Assembly (NCBI GenBank): GCA_027491235.1
Contig: JAIXWO010000022.1
Coordinates: 186,001 to 250,000, forward strand
Direction of reading: 5' to 3'
Length of the DNA stretch: 64,000 bases
Source: Sphingomonadales bacterium
Lineage (GTDB): Bacteria > Pseudomonadota > Alphaproteobacteria > Sphingomonadales > Sphingomonadaceae
Positions within the stretch are counted from its first letter, which is position 1, and each line of letters begins with the position of its first letter. Below, one piece after another: positions 1 through 7,797 of the stretch. The position numbers were made by a program, and so were the translations under genes. Below the pieces are notes generated by a model that did no database searches, was not told the DNA's origin, and was given only the letters and a program-made list of their open reading frames with translations.

Positions 1-504
1 ATCGATTGCAGTGCGCGCTTCAGAAGTAGTGAATTGGAAAAAAGCCCTGACTTTTCGTTCGCCATCTTCAAAGCCCGCTGCCTCCAATCGGGCGCTGGCG
101 TTGGGGTCATTAGCAATAGCTTCTGCTGTTTTCAGAAAATCTGAAAGATCTCCCTTTGACACGCCATCAGCGCGGCCACCCTTACGAAAATACTTGGAAA
201 ATCTACCGCCAAAATCTTGAATGAACGTTGTAAAGATTTGGATTTTATCCATTGCGTCAAGGGCATACGCTCCAATGCCAACAAGACCTACGCCTCCAAC
301 CCAAGCGACTAAATCCGCCTCTATACATCCAGCGCGGACCTCATTGACGAAGAACTCGCTTTCACCCTTAAGGTGTGGGTGCTCGCGGGTAATGAATTTT
401 TCGAATTGTGTCCCGACGCCAACGAACTGGGAAACAAAATCCGAAAGTGCAATAGGTTGACTATTGTCTAGCTTTAGCCGGATGTGAGCTCTATCTTCTC
501 CCAT
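1..504 (-). CDS. hypothetical protein, 3' part cut by window edge
   Basis: A minus-strand frame is open from an ATG at 504 to the first base of the window, giving 168 codons with no stop, so the C-terminus lies outside. The translation begins MGEDRAHIRLKLDNSQPIAL, has a hydrophobic Gly-rich stretch near residues 68-85 (AWVGGVGLVGIGAYALDAM) that could be one membrane or amphipathic segment, and then a charged region rich in Lys, Asp and Glu. I do not recognise a family. The stretch is visibly richer in A and T than the genes after it and uses codons rare in the rest of the window (AAA, ATA, TTA-type), which suggests acquired DNA ending near 600. No clear ribosome-binding site precedes the ATG; a TTG at 531 is the only in-frame alternative I noted. 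Confidence 0.6.
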   Translation of the reverse strand, partial: MGEDRAHIRLKLDNSQPIALSDFVSQFVGVGTQFEKFITREHPHLKGESEFFVNEVRAGCIEADLVAWVGGVGLVGIGAYALDAMDKIQIFTTFIQDFGGRFSKYFRKGGRADGVSKGDLSDFLKTAEAIANDPNASARLEAAGFEDGERKVRAFFQFTTSEARTAID

Positions 505-649
505 AGCATCGTTGTAAGAAAAATTTCTCAAGGTACAACTATTAATTGGAGCGGCACTATGCGCTTCGTACCCCTTGGCGCGTTTGTTTCATAAGCCCTT
601 AGATATCCCCCCACTGGCCATTCCCCCAACCCTCCGCTAACGCCGCCGC

Positions 650-1462
650 ATGCCAGAACTCCCAGAAGTCGAAACCACTGTGCGTGGTCTGCGCCAAGTC
701 CTTGAGGGGCAGCGGCTGACGCATGTTGAGGCGCGGCGGGCGGATTTGCGGTGGCCTTTTCCGGTCGATCTGCGGCAGCGGATGCAAGGCGCGACGGTCA
801 CGAGCCTTGGGCGGCGCGCGAAATACGGGCTGATCCATACCGACCGGGGCGATACGATGGTGTTCCACCTCGGCATGTCGGGCCGCTGGCGGATTGATCC
901 GGACGAAATCGGCAAGCACGGGCATCTGGTGGTGGAGACGGCGGGTGGAACGCAGTTGGTGCTCGATGATCCGCGGCGCTTTGGGTCGGTTGATCTGGTG
1001 CGCACCGATGCGGTCGACCTCTATCGCGGCTTTGTCCGCATGGGGCCGGAGCCGTTGGAAGATCAATTTACGGCCCGTGTTCTCGCCAAGGCGCTGGAAG
1101 GGCGGGCGGCGCCCATCAAGGCGATGCTGCTCGATCAGCGCATCGTGGCGGGTCTCGGCAATATCTATGTGTGTGAGGCGCTGAACATGGCGGGCATCGC
1201 GCCGGGCCGGGCCGGGGGCCAGATAGCGACCGCGCGGCTGGAGAAGTTGGTGGTGGCGATCAAAGAGGTGTTGGCGGCGGCGATTGAGGCGGGTGGCTCT
1301 ACCCTGCGGGATTATGCGCGGCCGGATGGCGAGCTCGGCTATTTCTTCAAGCAATGGCGCGTTTATGGGCGCGAGGGCGAGGCGTGCGTCTGCGGTTCGG
1401 TCGTCCAGCGGCGGGTGGATAGTGGCCGATCCACCTTTTACTGCGCGAAATGCCAGCGCTGA
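650..1462 (+). CDS. mutM: formamidopyrimidine-DNA glycosylase (Fpg/MutM)
   Basis: This base-excision repair enzyme removes oxidised purines such as 8-oxoguanine and cuts the DNA backbone. The 270-residue protein has the family length. It begins MPELPEVET, which supplies the catalytic N-terminal proline after Met removal and the glutamate at position 3. The helix-two-turn-helix region contains the conserved motif QRIVAGLGNIYVCEAL around residues 162-177. The C-terminal zinc finger has two Cys pairs (CVCG and CAKC) at the extreme end. The start is fixed by the obligatory Pro2. The ribosome-binding site is weak. It reads toward rpsT about 100 bases downstream. Confidence 0.97.
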   Translation: MPELPEVETTVRGLRQVLEGQRLTHVEARRADLRWPFPVDLRQRMQGATVTSLGRRAKYGLIHTDRGDTMVFHLGMSGRWRIDPDEIGKHGHLVVETAGGTQLVLDDPRRFGSVDLVRTDAVDLYRGFVRMGPEPLEDQFTARVLAKALEGRAAPIKAMLLDQRIVAGLGNIYVCEALNMAGIAPGRAGGQIATARLEKLVVAIKEVLAAAIEAGGSTLRDYARPDGELGYFFKQWRVYGREGEACVCGSVVQRRVDSGRSTFYCAKCQR

Positions 1463-1562
1463 TGGTTGACCTGCCCGACAGACACCGATAAAGGGCCGCC
1501 TTCACGCAGGTGCGGATGATTCCGCGCCGCTTTTGTTTCGGACAGATTTGAGGTCATACGAT

Positions 1563-1826
1563 ATGGCGAATACGCCGCAAGCCAAGAAGCGCATCCGTCG
1601 CAACGCTCGTCGTGCGGTGGTCAACCATAACCGTATCAGCCGCATCCGCACCTTCGTAAAGAAGGTTGAAGCTGCGATCGAAGCGGGCGACAAGACCGAA
1701 GCCGCAACCGCGCTTCAGGCCGCCCAGCCGGAAATGGCGCGTGGCATTGCAACAGGTGTTCTCCACAAGAATACGGTCGCGCGGAAGTTTTCGCGCTTGA
1801 CCAAGAAGGTTGCTGCGCTGGCCTAA
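1563..1826 (+). CDS. rpsT: 30S ribosomal protein bS20
   Basis: This small basic protein binds 16S rRNA early in assembly of the small subunit. The 87 residues begin [19 protein letters not shown], the usual start of the family. I chose ATG 1563 rather than an in-frame start 30 bases earlier because GAGGT at 1550-1554 lies 8 bases before it and the family N-terminus matches. A strong intrinsic terminator follows the gene, so rpsT is probably its own unit although it lies directly before dnaA, an order common in alphaproteobacteria. Confidence 0.98.
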   Translation: MANTPQAKKRIRRNARRAVVNHNRISRIRTFVKKVEAAIEAGDKTEAATALQAAQPEMARGIATGVLHKNTVARKFSRLTKKVAALA

Positions 1827-1850
1827 GCCTTCGACCTCGATCGAATTTGA

Positions 1851-1882
1851 GCCTGTCGGAACCATTCCGGCAGGCTTTTTTC
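1851..1882 (+). terminator. rpsT intrinsic terminator
   Basis: A ten-base stem (GCCTGTCGGA paired with TTCCGGCAGGC, one G-T pair) around a short ACCA-type loop is followed by TTTTTT. It lies 25 bases after the rpsT stop and is a textbook rho-independent terminator. Confidence 0.9.
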
Positions 1883-2241
1883 GTTGTGCGGTGCGGCAAT
1901 TCCCAAGATTGGCTTCTAACCGCGATTCGTTCGTTTTCATTCTGGTTTATTTCAAATTTAATCATTTAAAAACAATGATTTAGTCCAAAATTTACAAATT
2001 TCAGCGCGTTGCTGAGTCAACCATATTTATTTCACTTTTTTTACAGCTCTGCCCCTTGATCGAATCCGGTGCGTGCCACACAAACCCACTTCGGATGCAG
2101 GCGAATCAGTCTGCATCTGATCAATTGAAACAGGCTCTGCCAGCCGGAATGGGGCGATTCCGGATAGAGGCGAGCTGTGTCGATTGTTGGGGGGTCAACA
2201 TTCATGTGCGGCAGGTGCGGGCCGGGGGAGATTTTTGTCGC
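1883..2241 (+). promoter_or_regulatory. dnaA upstream region: AT-rich promoter zone and structured leader
   Basis: The 359 bases hold no convincing gene. From about 1920 to 2045 the DNA is strongly AT-rich, with repeated AAATTT words and the inverted pair AATCATT/AATGATT around TAAAAAC. Between this and the dnaA start are two perfect seven-base hairpins: GATGCAG (2094-2100) with CTGCATC (2111-2117), and CCGGAAT (2144-2150) with ATTCCGG (2157-2163). If transcription starts in the AT-rich zone, dnaA mRNA has a structured leader of roughly 200 bases. No perfect DnaA box was found, so I do not call an origin. The frame is open upstream of the chosen dnaA start back to 2056, but that stretch does not resemble DnaA. 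Confidence 0.5.
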
Positions 2242-3627
2242 GTGTCTTCAAATTTGAACACCATCAATTTTGCTCAGCCAGAACCCGATCAGTTCCAGAT
2301 CGCCTGGGCGGCGATCCGCGCCGGCCTGCGTGCGGATGTTGGCGCGCGGACATTTGACCATTGGCTCAAGCCGGTTGATCTGGTTGGCTATCATGAAGCT
2401 GATCAGGCCATTCGCCTGTCGCTCCCGTCTGACTTCATGGCGAGCTGGGTCTCTTCCCATTACACCGACCGTCTGACCCTCGCTTGGCGCGCCATGCTGC
2501 CACAGGTGCGCAGCGTCCGGATTGAAACATCCTCGGGCAAGCCAGTGGAACGCTACACTGTCGAAGCGCCGGTGGAAGAAACGCCTGTGGAAAGCGTCTC
2601 ACCGCTCTCCAGCCAGTTTGACCGCAAGCTGACCTTTTCGACCTTTGTGACCGGCGCGCCCAACATGGTGGCCTATAATGCCGCGCAGGCGCTGGCCGCA
2701 GGCGACCGGACCTCATTCAGCCCGCTTTACGTCCATTCGCAGACGGGCCTCGGGAAAACGCATCTTCTCCATGCCATCGGGCATGAGGTGCTGCGGCTGA
2801 ACAAGGATGCGCGCATCCTGTACATGTCGGCCGAACGCTTCATGTTTGATTTCGTGACGGCCATGCGCGCGCGTGACACCTTCTCGTTCAAGGCGCGCCT
2901 GCGGTCTGCAGATGTGCTGATGATCGACGACGTTCAGTTCATCGCGGGCAAGGAATCGACGCAGGAAGAATTTCTGCACACGGTCGACGAGTTGATGACC
3001 GGCGGCCGCCGCCTTGTGATCAGTGCGGACCGCGCGCCTCATGCCCTTGATGGCGTGGAAGGCCGTATCCTTTCCCGCCTGACGCAGGGCCTTGTGGCGG
3101 ATATTGGCGCGCCGGACTTTACGCTGCGCCGCGCGATCCTGACGGCCAAGGTTGCGGGCCTCGGCCTTGATTTGCCCGGGGACGTGGTTGATCTGCTCGC
3201 GACGCGGATTGTTAGCAACATTCGGGAGCTGGAAGGCGGTCTCAACCGTCTTGTCGCTTACTCGCAGTTGCACAGCCGCCCGATTGACGAAGCCTTTGCC
3301 GAGGAAGTTCTGGCGGAAATGTTCCGCGCGAGCCGCCGGCGCATCACGATCGACGAAATCCAGCGTCGTGTATCAGAGCATTACCGTATCCGTCAGGCAG
3401 AAATGGTGTCGGCCCGCCGTGCGCGTGAAGTCGCGCGGCCACGTCAGGTCGCCATGTATCTTGCCAAGCAACTGACTCCGCGCTCCTTGCCGGAGATTGG
3501 ACGTAAGTTTGGTGGGCGGGATCACACCACGGTCATCCATGCCATTCGACAGATTGAGCGCCTGCGCGGCATTGATACGGACATTGATGCCGATGTCCGC
3601 ACCCTGATGCGCGATTTGGAAGGCTAG
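2242..3627 (+). CDS. dnaA: chromosomal replication initiator protein DnaA
   Basis: DnaA is the ATP-dependent initiator that binds origin boxes and opens the duplex. From the GTG at 2242 the protein has 461 residues, the normal size; GGGGGAG at 2224-2230 precedes this start by 11 bases, and the N-terminal helicase-loading domain (FQIAWAAIRAGLRADVGART) begins soon after. A longer in-frame start at 2056 would add 62 residues unlike the family. Walker A (SQTGLGKTH) falls near residues 165-173, Walker B (DVLMIDDVQF) near 223-232, and the DNA-binding signature GRDHTTVIHAIR near 426-437. It is preceded by rpsT and followed by an Hpt-domain gene. Confidence 0.97.
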   Translation: MSSNLNTINFAQPEPDQFQIAWAAIRAGLRADVGARTFDHWLKPVDLVGYHEADQAIRLSLPSDFMASWVSSHYTDRLTLAWRAMLPQVRSVRIETSSGKPVERYTVEAPVEETPVESVSPLSSQFDRKLTFSTFVTGAPNMVAYNAAQALAAGDRTSFSPLYVHSQTGLGKTHLLHAIGHEVLRLNKDARILYMSAERFMFDFVTAMRARDTFSFKARLRSADVLMIDDVQFIAGKESTQEEFLHTVDELMTGGRRLVISADRAPHALDGVEGRILSRLTQGLVADIGAPDFTLRRAILTAKVAGLGLDLPGDVVDLLATRIVSNIRELEGGLNRLVAYSQLHSRPIDEAFAEEVLAEMFRASRRRITIDEIQRRVSEHYRIRQAEMVSARRAREVARPRQVAMYLAKQLTPRSLPEIGRKFGGRDHTTVIHAIRQIERLRGIDTDIDADVRTLMRDLEG

Positions 3628-3668
3628 ACGTTTCAACGCGTTCGCGCGTTTTCGTCAACTTTGGCTTT

Positions 3669-3714
3669 ACCCTTTTCCGCTACAGCCAAATGATATTGGC
3701 CGAAGGAAAAGGGT
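3669..3714 (+). repeat. long inverted repeat at the start of the Hpt gene
   Basis: ACCCTTTTCC (3669-3678) pairs perfectly with GGAAAAGGGT (3705-3714). Inside it GCCAA (3685-3689) pairs with TTGGC (3696-3700) around the six-base loop ATGATA, which contains an ATG. The purine-rich right arm is also the likely ribosome-binding site for the TTG at 3720. It may end dnaA transcription or control translation of the Hpt protein; there is no T-run. Confidence 0.6.
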
Positions 3715-3719
3715 GTCTC

Positions 3720-4127
3720 TTGCCAGACTCCGTGCAAAACACTGTCGACTGGACTGCCTTTGCGCAGGCACGCCGTGATCTTGGTGATGGCTTTGTGCGC
3801 CTTTTCGGCTATTTCCGGGAAGACGGGGCCAAAGCCATTGCGGCCATTGAAGGCGCTGTGCGGCAGGGGCAGGCAGCGCCCATCGTCCTTCCGGCGCACA
3901 AGCTAAAATCCGAAGCGCGTGAATTTGGCGCTGTGGCCTTGGCTGCGCTGGCCGAAGACATCGAACTGAGCGCGCGCGACTGTGTCGAATGGCGCCAGAA
4001 TCCGGCGGATCTCGTTGAACAGGTTGTGGCCCTTCGCCCGCTTTATGAGGCGACGGTGCAAGCTATTGATGAAGCGACCAATCCACTCAAATCCCGTCGC
4101 CCCGCTTTTGGGGGCGCCGGCCGCTAA
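3720..4127 (+). CDS. histidine phosphotransfer (Hpt) domain protein
   Basis: The protein is about 135 residues and is a single helical Hpt-like domain. The phospho-acceptor motif is seen as PAHKLKSEAREFGA, matching the H-x-L-K-(G/S) pattern of phosphotransfer proteins that pass phosphate from hybrid kinases to response regulators in the cytoplasm. I prefer TTG 3720 (MPDSVQNTVDWTAF) because a purine-rich GGAAAAGGG lies just before it; an ATG at 3690 would add ten residues but has no ribosome-binding site and sits in the loop of a hairpin. No kinase or regulator gene is adjacent, so the partner is unknown. It converges on bfr with 19 bases between the stops. Confidence 0.75.
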   Translation: MPDSVQNTVDWTAFAQARRDLGDGFVRLFGYFREDGAKAIAAIEGAVRQGQAAPIVLPAHKLKSEAREFGAVALAALAEDIELSARDCVEWRQNPADLVEQVVALRPLYEATVQAIDEATNPLKSRRPAFGGAGR

Positions 4128-4146
4128 TGCCTGACGGGGGAAGGGG

Positions 4147-4626
4147 TCAGTCCTCTACCGCCTCGGACTGAAGCTGGATGTAGTTATGCAGCCCCATCTG
4201 GCGGATCATTTCGAACTGAGTTTCCAGAACATCGACATGATGCTCCTCATTTTCCAGAATGTGCGCAAACAGATCGCGGCTCACATAGTCGCGGACCGCT
4301 TCGCAATGCTGGATGGCGTCGCGCAATAGGGGAAGGGCTTCCTCTTCCAGCTCCAGATCGGCCTTCAGCACCTCTTCGACATTCTCACCGATGCGCAGGC
4401 GGCCAAGCGACTGGAAATTGGGGAGACCGTCAAGAAACAGGATGCGCTCCGCCAGCTTATCGGCGTGCTTCATCTCATCGATGGATTCTCCATATTCAAA
4501 CTTGGCGAGCTTGGTCATGCCCCAATTGTCCAGCATCCGATAATGGAGAAAATACTGGTTGATGGCCGTCAGCTCATTCTTGAGCGCTTCATTCAGGAAT
4601 TCGATGACCTTCTTATCGCCGCGCAC
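4147..4626 (-). CDS. bfr: bacterioferritin
   Basis: Bacterioferritin forms a 24-subunit shell that oxidises ferrous iron and stores it, with haem bound between subunit pairs. The 159 residues show the four-helix pattern with ferroxidase ligands: the early Glu in NELTAINQYF, the E-x-x-H set in YGESIDEMKHAD, whose Met is the expected haem ligand near residue 52, and the later ENEEHH. The start is GTG 4626, preceded at 8 bases by GAGGAG. It is 62 bases downstream of bfd on the same strand, the classical store-and-release pairing, and probably shares the Fur-like control region before bfd. Confidence 0.97.
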   Translation of the reverse strand: MRGDKKVIEFLNEALKNELTAINQYFLHYRMLDNWGMTKLAKFEYGESIDEMKHADKLAERILFLDGLPNFQSLGRLRIGENVEEVLKADLELEEEALPLLRDAIQHCEAVRDYVSRDLFAHILENEEHHVDVLETQFEMIRQMGLHNYIQLQSEAVED

Positions 4627-4688
4627 GTGCGTGTCTCCTCGGGTGATGGAGGTATGATGCTATCAATGAAAAATCGGATGGGCCAGCC

Positions 4689-4862
4689 TCAGCAGGCGGC
4701 AGAACGTTCCGTGCGGATGATTTCATGTGCAAAAGGGATGCAGGCGCCACATTTGACTTGGCAGCCCAGCGACCGATAGGCGCGGGCAGGGCTCTTGGCA
4801 CCGGTGCGCGCGGCTTCGCGAACATCTTTTTCACGTAAAGCGTTACAGACGCAAACGACCAT
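4689..4862 (-). CDS. bfd: bacterioferritin-associated ferredoxin
   Basis: This 57-residue [2Fe-2S] protein delivers electrons to bacterioferritin so that stored iron can be released. It begins MVVCVCNALREKDV, the family N-terminus, and has the four cluster cysteines as CVC near the start and CQVKCGAC near residues 33-40. I chose ATG 4862, with GGAG six bases before it; an upstream GTG at 4874 would add four residues and fits less well. Fur-like operator sites begin ten bases upstream and touch the ribosome-binding site, so iron-repressed expression is likely. Confidence 0.95.
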   Translation of the reverse strand: MVVCVCNALREKDVREAARTGAKSPARAYRSLGCQVKCGACIPFAHEIIRTERSAAC

Positions 4863-4871
4863 CACTTGCTC

Positions 4872-4921
4872 CACTATTGCGACTCATTCTCTACAATAAA
4901 TGCAAATGCTTCGCAATAGTG
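4872..4921 (-). promoter_or_regulatory. paired inverted Fur-like operators before bfd
   Basis: CACTATTGCGA (4872-4882) and TCGCAATAGTG (4911-4921) are a perfect eleven-base inverted repeat. Each arm belongs to a longer Fur-box-like element: read on the minus strand the left one is GAGAATGAGTCGCAATAG (4874-4891), and the right one on the plus strand is AATGCAAATGCTTCGCAATA (4899-4918). The whole bfd promoter must lie in the 71 bases between the slam stop and the bfd start, so repressor bound here would block it. Fur is inferred from motif likeness and gene function. Confidence 0.6.
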
Positions 4922-4933
4922 AGTTTCAATGGA

Positions 4934-6307
4934 TCAGAAGTAGCGGACAAATCCGAAGCGGACGCGGTGCCTGTCGCTCTTGTACAGGGTCAGCGAGCTG
5001 TCCGTCCGGTTGAAATCATAGGTCACAGACGGGGAGAAGCCCCAGAGCCGCAGCGACCGGAGCCCGACTTGCGCGCGGGCGTTGAAGCGCCAGTCCTTGC
5101 GTGGATCTGCTGAAAAGAGCGGCAAAGGCGCGTCATAAACAGCGCGGGACACGCCGCCCGACAGGCCGACGGAGATGCCCATGGGCAGTTCCCCGATGAT
5201 GCCCAAGTTCGAGCCAATTTCATGACCCGAATAAGATTTGGAATTCAAAAGTTCACGGCGACCAAAGACCGCGACATAGCCGATCATCGATGCCGCAATA
5301 ACGCGTTCATAGGCGGCCTGTGCCGACAGGCTCCAGCCTGTATAGGCAGAGGCAAAGCCTGACTTTGCGTAACGCGCATCGATGTTGAGGCCGAGACGGT
5401 GGCCGCTGGTAAAGTCGTGCTGGAAGCCGAGGCGCGCGCCGCCGCCGGTGCTTGCGCTCTTGCCTCCATACCAGCGCTGGAGGCCAAGTGCTTGGACCGT
5501 TACGCGGTTGTTCTCGCTCAACTGGATTTCGGGGCCGGCGGCGAATTGAAGCGCGAAATCATCCGCAGCTTTGCCTTCATAATTCATCGCCTGGCCGTCG
5601 GTTTCAATCAGCAGCTTAGTGTTGGCTGACAGGCGCGTGCGATAAGAACTGCTGACGACCATGCTTTGCCCGATGCCGGAGCGCTGCCGCGCGGTGGTAT
5701 TGAGGGTGAGCGGGATCATGAACCCGCCAAAGTTGACGTCCACGGATTCGGCATTGGTGCCGTTATTGATGTTGCTGTCCGGCGCCAGGCCAACGTCCAC
5801 CGTCAAATCAAAGCTGCGACGATCCCGCAGCAAGCCCCGCGTCGTGCGGATGGTGCGGAGGACCTCGTCTGGCAGATTTTTGTCTTCTTGGGCCAGCCGG
5901 AAGTGATGATCGGCGCTGCCATATTTGCCCTTCATCTGAAGCGCACGGGCAAGCTCTAGCCGGACGCGGGTCTGTTCGGGATGGTCGACAAGGACGGCGC
6001 GGAACAGTCCGATGGCTTCGTCCAGCTGGCCTTGTTCAATGGCCGAATAGCCTTGCAGGAACCGGCGCTCCATCGCGAATTTGGGTGTGGCTTCCAGCGC
6101 TTTTAGAAGTGGCGCTGCATCGGCAAATTGGTGGAGGGAGACCAAACGGTCCGCCTCTGCCAACATCTGTTCAGCTGTGACCCGATAGGTGCATTGGGTT
6201 CCGTCACACGCAGAGGTGTGGGCGTTGGTCGTGTCGGCCATGACGGGCGATGCGAACACCGCTACCGTCAGGCCAATCAGACCTGCCAAGCTGCGCATGA
6301 GGCGCAT
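4934..6307 (-). CDS. Slam-type outer-membrane protein (TPR plus beta-barrel, DUF560)
   Basis: Slam proteins move lipoproteins to the outer face of the outer membrane. The 457-residue protein has a signal peptide (residues 1-24, ending SPVMA), a TPR-like helical region at about 45-150 (FLQGYSAIEQGQLDEAIGLF, LARALQMKGKYGSADHHF), then a long beta-barrel from about 165 with alternating residues and a C-terminal aromatic (RVRFGFVRYF), the order and length typical of Slam. The gene starts five bases after the stop of a predicted surface lipoprotein whose C-terminal domain is of the kind Slams export, so the two are almost certainly co-translated. The cargo assignment is inference. Bfd and bfr follow, hinting at an iron role. 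Confidence 0.85.
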   Translation of the reverse strand: MRLMRSLAGLIGLTVAVFASPVMADTTNAHTSACDGTQCTYRVTAEQMLAEADRLVSLHQFADAAPLLKALEATPKFAMERRFLQGYSAIEQGQLDEAIGLFRAVLVDHPEQTRVRLELARALQMKGKYGSADHHFRLAQEDKNLPDEVLRTIRTTRGLLRDRRSFDLTVDVGLAPDSNINNGTNAESVDVNFGGFMIPLTLNTTARQRSGIGQSMVVSSSYRTRLSANTKLLIETDGQAMNYEGKAADDFALQFAAGPEIQLSENNRVTVQALGLQRWYGGKSASTGGGARLGFQHDFTSGHRLGLNIDARYAKSGFASAYTGWSLSAQAAYERVIAASMIGYVAVFGRRELLNSKSYSGHEIGSNLGIIGELPMGISVGLSGGVSRAVYDAPLPLFSADPRKDWRFNARAQVGLRSLRLWGFSPSVTYDFNRTDSSLTLYKSDRHRVRFGFVRYF

Positions 6308-6312
6308 CCTGC

Positions 6313-7461
6313 TTAGCGCGCGCCAGTGAAGACGCCGAGAATGTCGATACGCTGATCCGGCGTGCCACCGACAATACGGAAACCGCCGCCAACTTCCTGC
6401 GCGGCCGGTCCATAAAAGGCGCCGTCGATGCTGGAGCCGGCAATGACGAGATTGTTGGTGATCCCGCCAAAGGAGAGTGAGGCACTGTTGATCTGGCCGA
6501 GGAAGCCGCCTGCATTCACAAGATCAACTCGCCCTGAACCGGCAGCGGCAAAGGTCGCACCCGCCGACAATTGGGCAACCTGGGACGAATGAAGGTCAAA
6601 TTGCGGGGCACCAAGCGTGCCTGCCAGAGCAAGAGTGAATGTGTTGGCGCCGAAGTCGACCGTAGTGGTCGACGTGCCATCCATCCATTGGAAGAAGGAG
6701 GGGGTGCTGGGATCAATGTCCAACAACGGGTTGTAGATCAAAGACCCAAGCATTTGGCCGGTGAACGTGCCGGTGCCTGATTTCGGAACAGCATTGCTGG
6801 ACGAGCGTTCACCAAAGGCGAAGACGCCTCGGTTGCGGTCATAATCGGTCTGCAGGAAGGTGCCGCCGGCTCCATTGTCCTTGTTGGACTGCACGATTCT
6901 GTTGCGGATGAAGCCTGCGTAGGTCACGTATTTCGTCGTCGTGCCTGGCTTTTGGTAAAAGAATGTCTGGGTTTGCGCAGTATAGCCATCGGTGTTGAAG
7001 ACGCCTGATCCGCTTCCGTTCTGGAAGTAGATGACACCCTTTGTCGTCAGGTTGGGCGTACCCGATTGTGGCTCGCTCGCGCCGCCAAATGCTGTGCGGT
7101 GTGCGGGGTCCTGAAAGCGCGTGGAGATATCGACGTTGGCTTTGGTGGCTTTCAAAGCAAGATCAAAAATGCCGTCGCGGGGATTGTAAGTTATCTGATA
7201 TCCGTTGTCGCGCGCGGTATTGGCGTCGGCAGCATAAAGCTGGTTGTACTGCTCTGATCCCGGGGTGGTCGAGAATGCATAGGACTGGACGCCGCCCGTT
7301 GCCTGATACGTCTTTGGATCGGTCGGGTTGACGAAGGTATGCGGATTGGTCGCGCCTGCACCGCCACCGCCTGTGACAGCTGCGCCACCAACGGTCGTCG
7401 GGCCACCGCCGCTGCATGCAGCCAAAGCTGTGGTGCCAAGAAGGATCAGGATCTTACGCAT
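6313..7461 (-). CDS. TbpB-like surface lipoprotein, probable Slam cargo
   Basis: The 382-residue precursor begins MRKILILLGTTALAAC, a lipoprotein signal with the lipidated cysteine at residue 16, followed by a Gly/Thr-rich flexible tether (about 17-45). The C-terminal 36 residues carry GAFYGPAAQEVGGGF and end GVFTGAR, the hallmark of the eight-stranded barrel domain found in transferrin-binding protein B, HpuA and factor H-binding protein. The middle is rich in Ser, Thr, Asn and aromatic residues and I cannot name its ligand. GAGGGG lies eight bases before ATG 7461. It is the first gene of a two-gene unit with the Slam-type protein. Ligand binding (haem, a metal-binding protein or other) is open. 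Confidence 0.8.
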   Translation of the reverse strand: MRKILILLGTTALAACSGGGPTTVGGAAVTGGGGAGATNPHTFVNPTDPKTYQATGGVQSYAFSTTPGSEQYNQLYAADANTARDNGYQITYNPRDGIFDLALKATKANVDISTRFQDPAHRTAFGGASEPQSGTPNLTTKGVIYFQNGSGSGVFNTDGYTAQTQTFFYQKPGTTTKYVTYAGFIRNRIVQSNKDNGAGGTFLQTDYDRNRGVFAFGERSSSNAVPKSGTGTFTGQMLGSLIYNPLLDIDPSTPSFFQWMDGTSTTTVDFGANTFTLALAGTLGAPQFDLHSSQVAQLSAGATFAAAGSGRVDLVNAGGFLGQINSASLSFGGITNNLVIAGSSIDGAFYGPAAQEVGGGFRIVGGTPDQRIDILGVFTGAR

Positions 7462-7797
7462 TGGATTCCCCTCAATTCAGTCAGGGAAGAGCTATCCAAA
7501 TTAGGTTAATTTCCTGTGAAGCCGGGTTAACGCCATCGCGTTTAAGTCGCCCGTCGAACCATTTCGGTCGTTTGTCGTGCCATTTTGGCGTTCGTTGCGG
7601 GGCATCGTCGTCTCGTCGAGCAGCGCGCGACGGGTGGGTGCGGGTTCGCCTATCCAGTGACTGCGCGGCGGACCTGATGGTTCCATCCCAGCCAGAAGAC
7701 GGTCCGCCCGCACTGCTTATCATCCCAATCCGGTGGGGGATCGGACGGGACGGTCGGCAGATGTGCAACCCAATGTTGATTTTTAAGGAGTCCCCCA
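7462..7797. other. divergent intergenic region, no gene seen
   Basis: The 336 bases separate the surface lipoprotein gene (leftward) from the UrcA-family gene (rightward) and must hold both promoters. The first 60 bases beside the lipoprotein gene are AT-rich (CAAATTAGGTTAATTTCC), and AAGGAG at 7785-7790 is the ribosome-binding site for the gene at 7798. I saw no Fur-like site here, no tRNA and no convincing small gene. Confidence 0.5.

Noticed and set aside
599-1354. Long open frame opposite mutM
   Set aside because: It mirrors the codon pattern of a GC-rich gene on the other strand, has an Arg/His-rich translation and no family match.
1920-2241. Replication origin beside dnaA
   Set aside because: The DNA is AT-rich, but I found no perfect DnaA box or cluster of near matches, and in many alphaproteobacteria the origin is not at dnaA.
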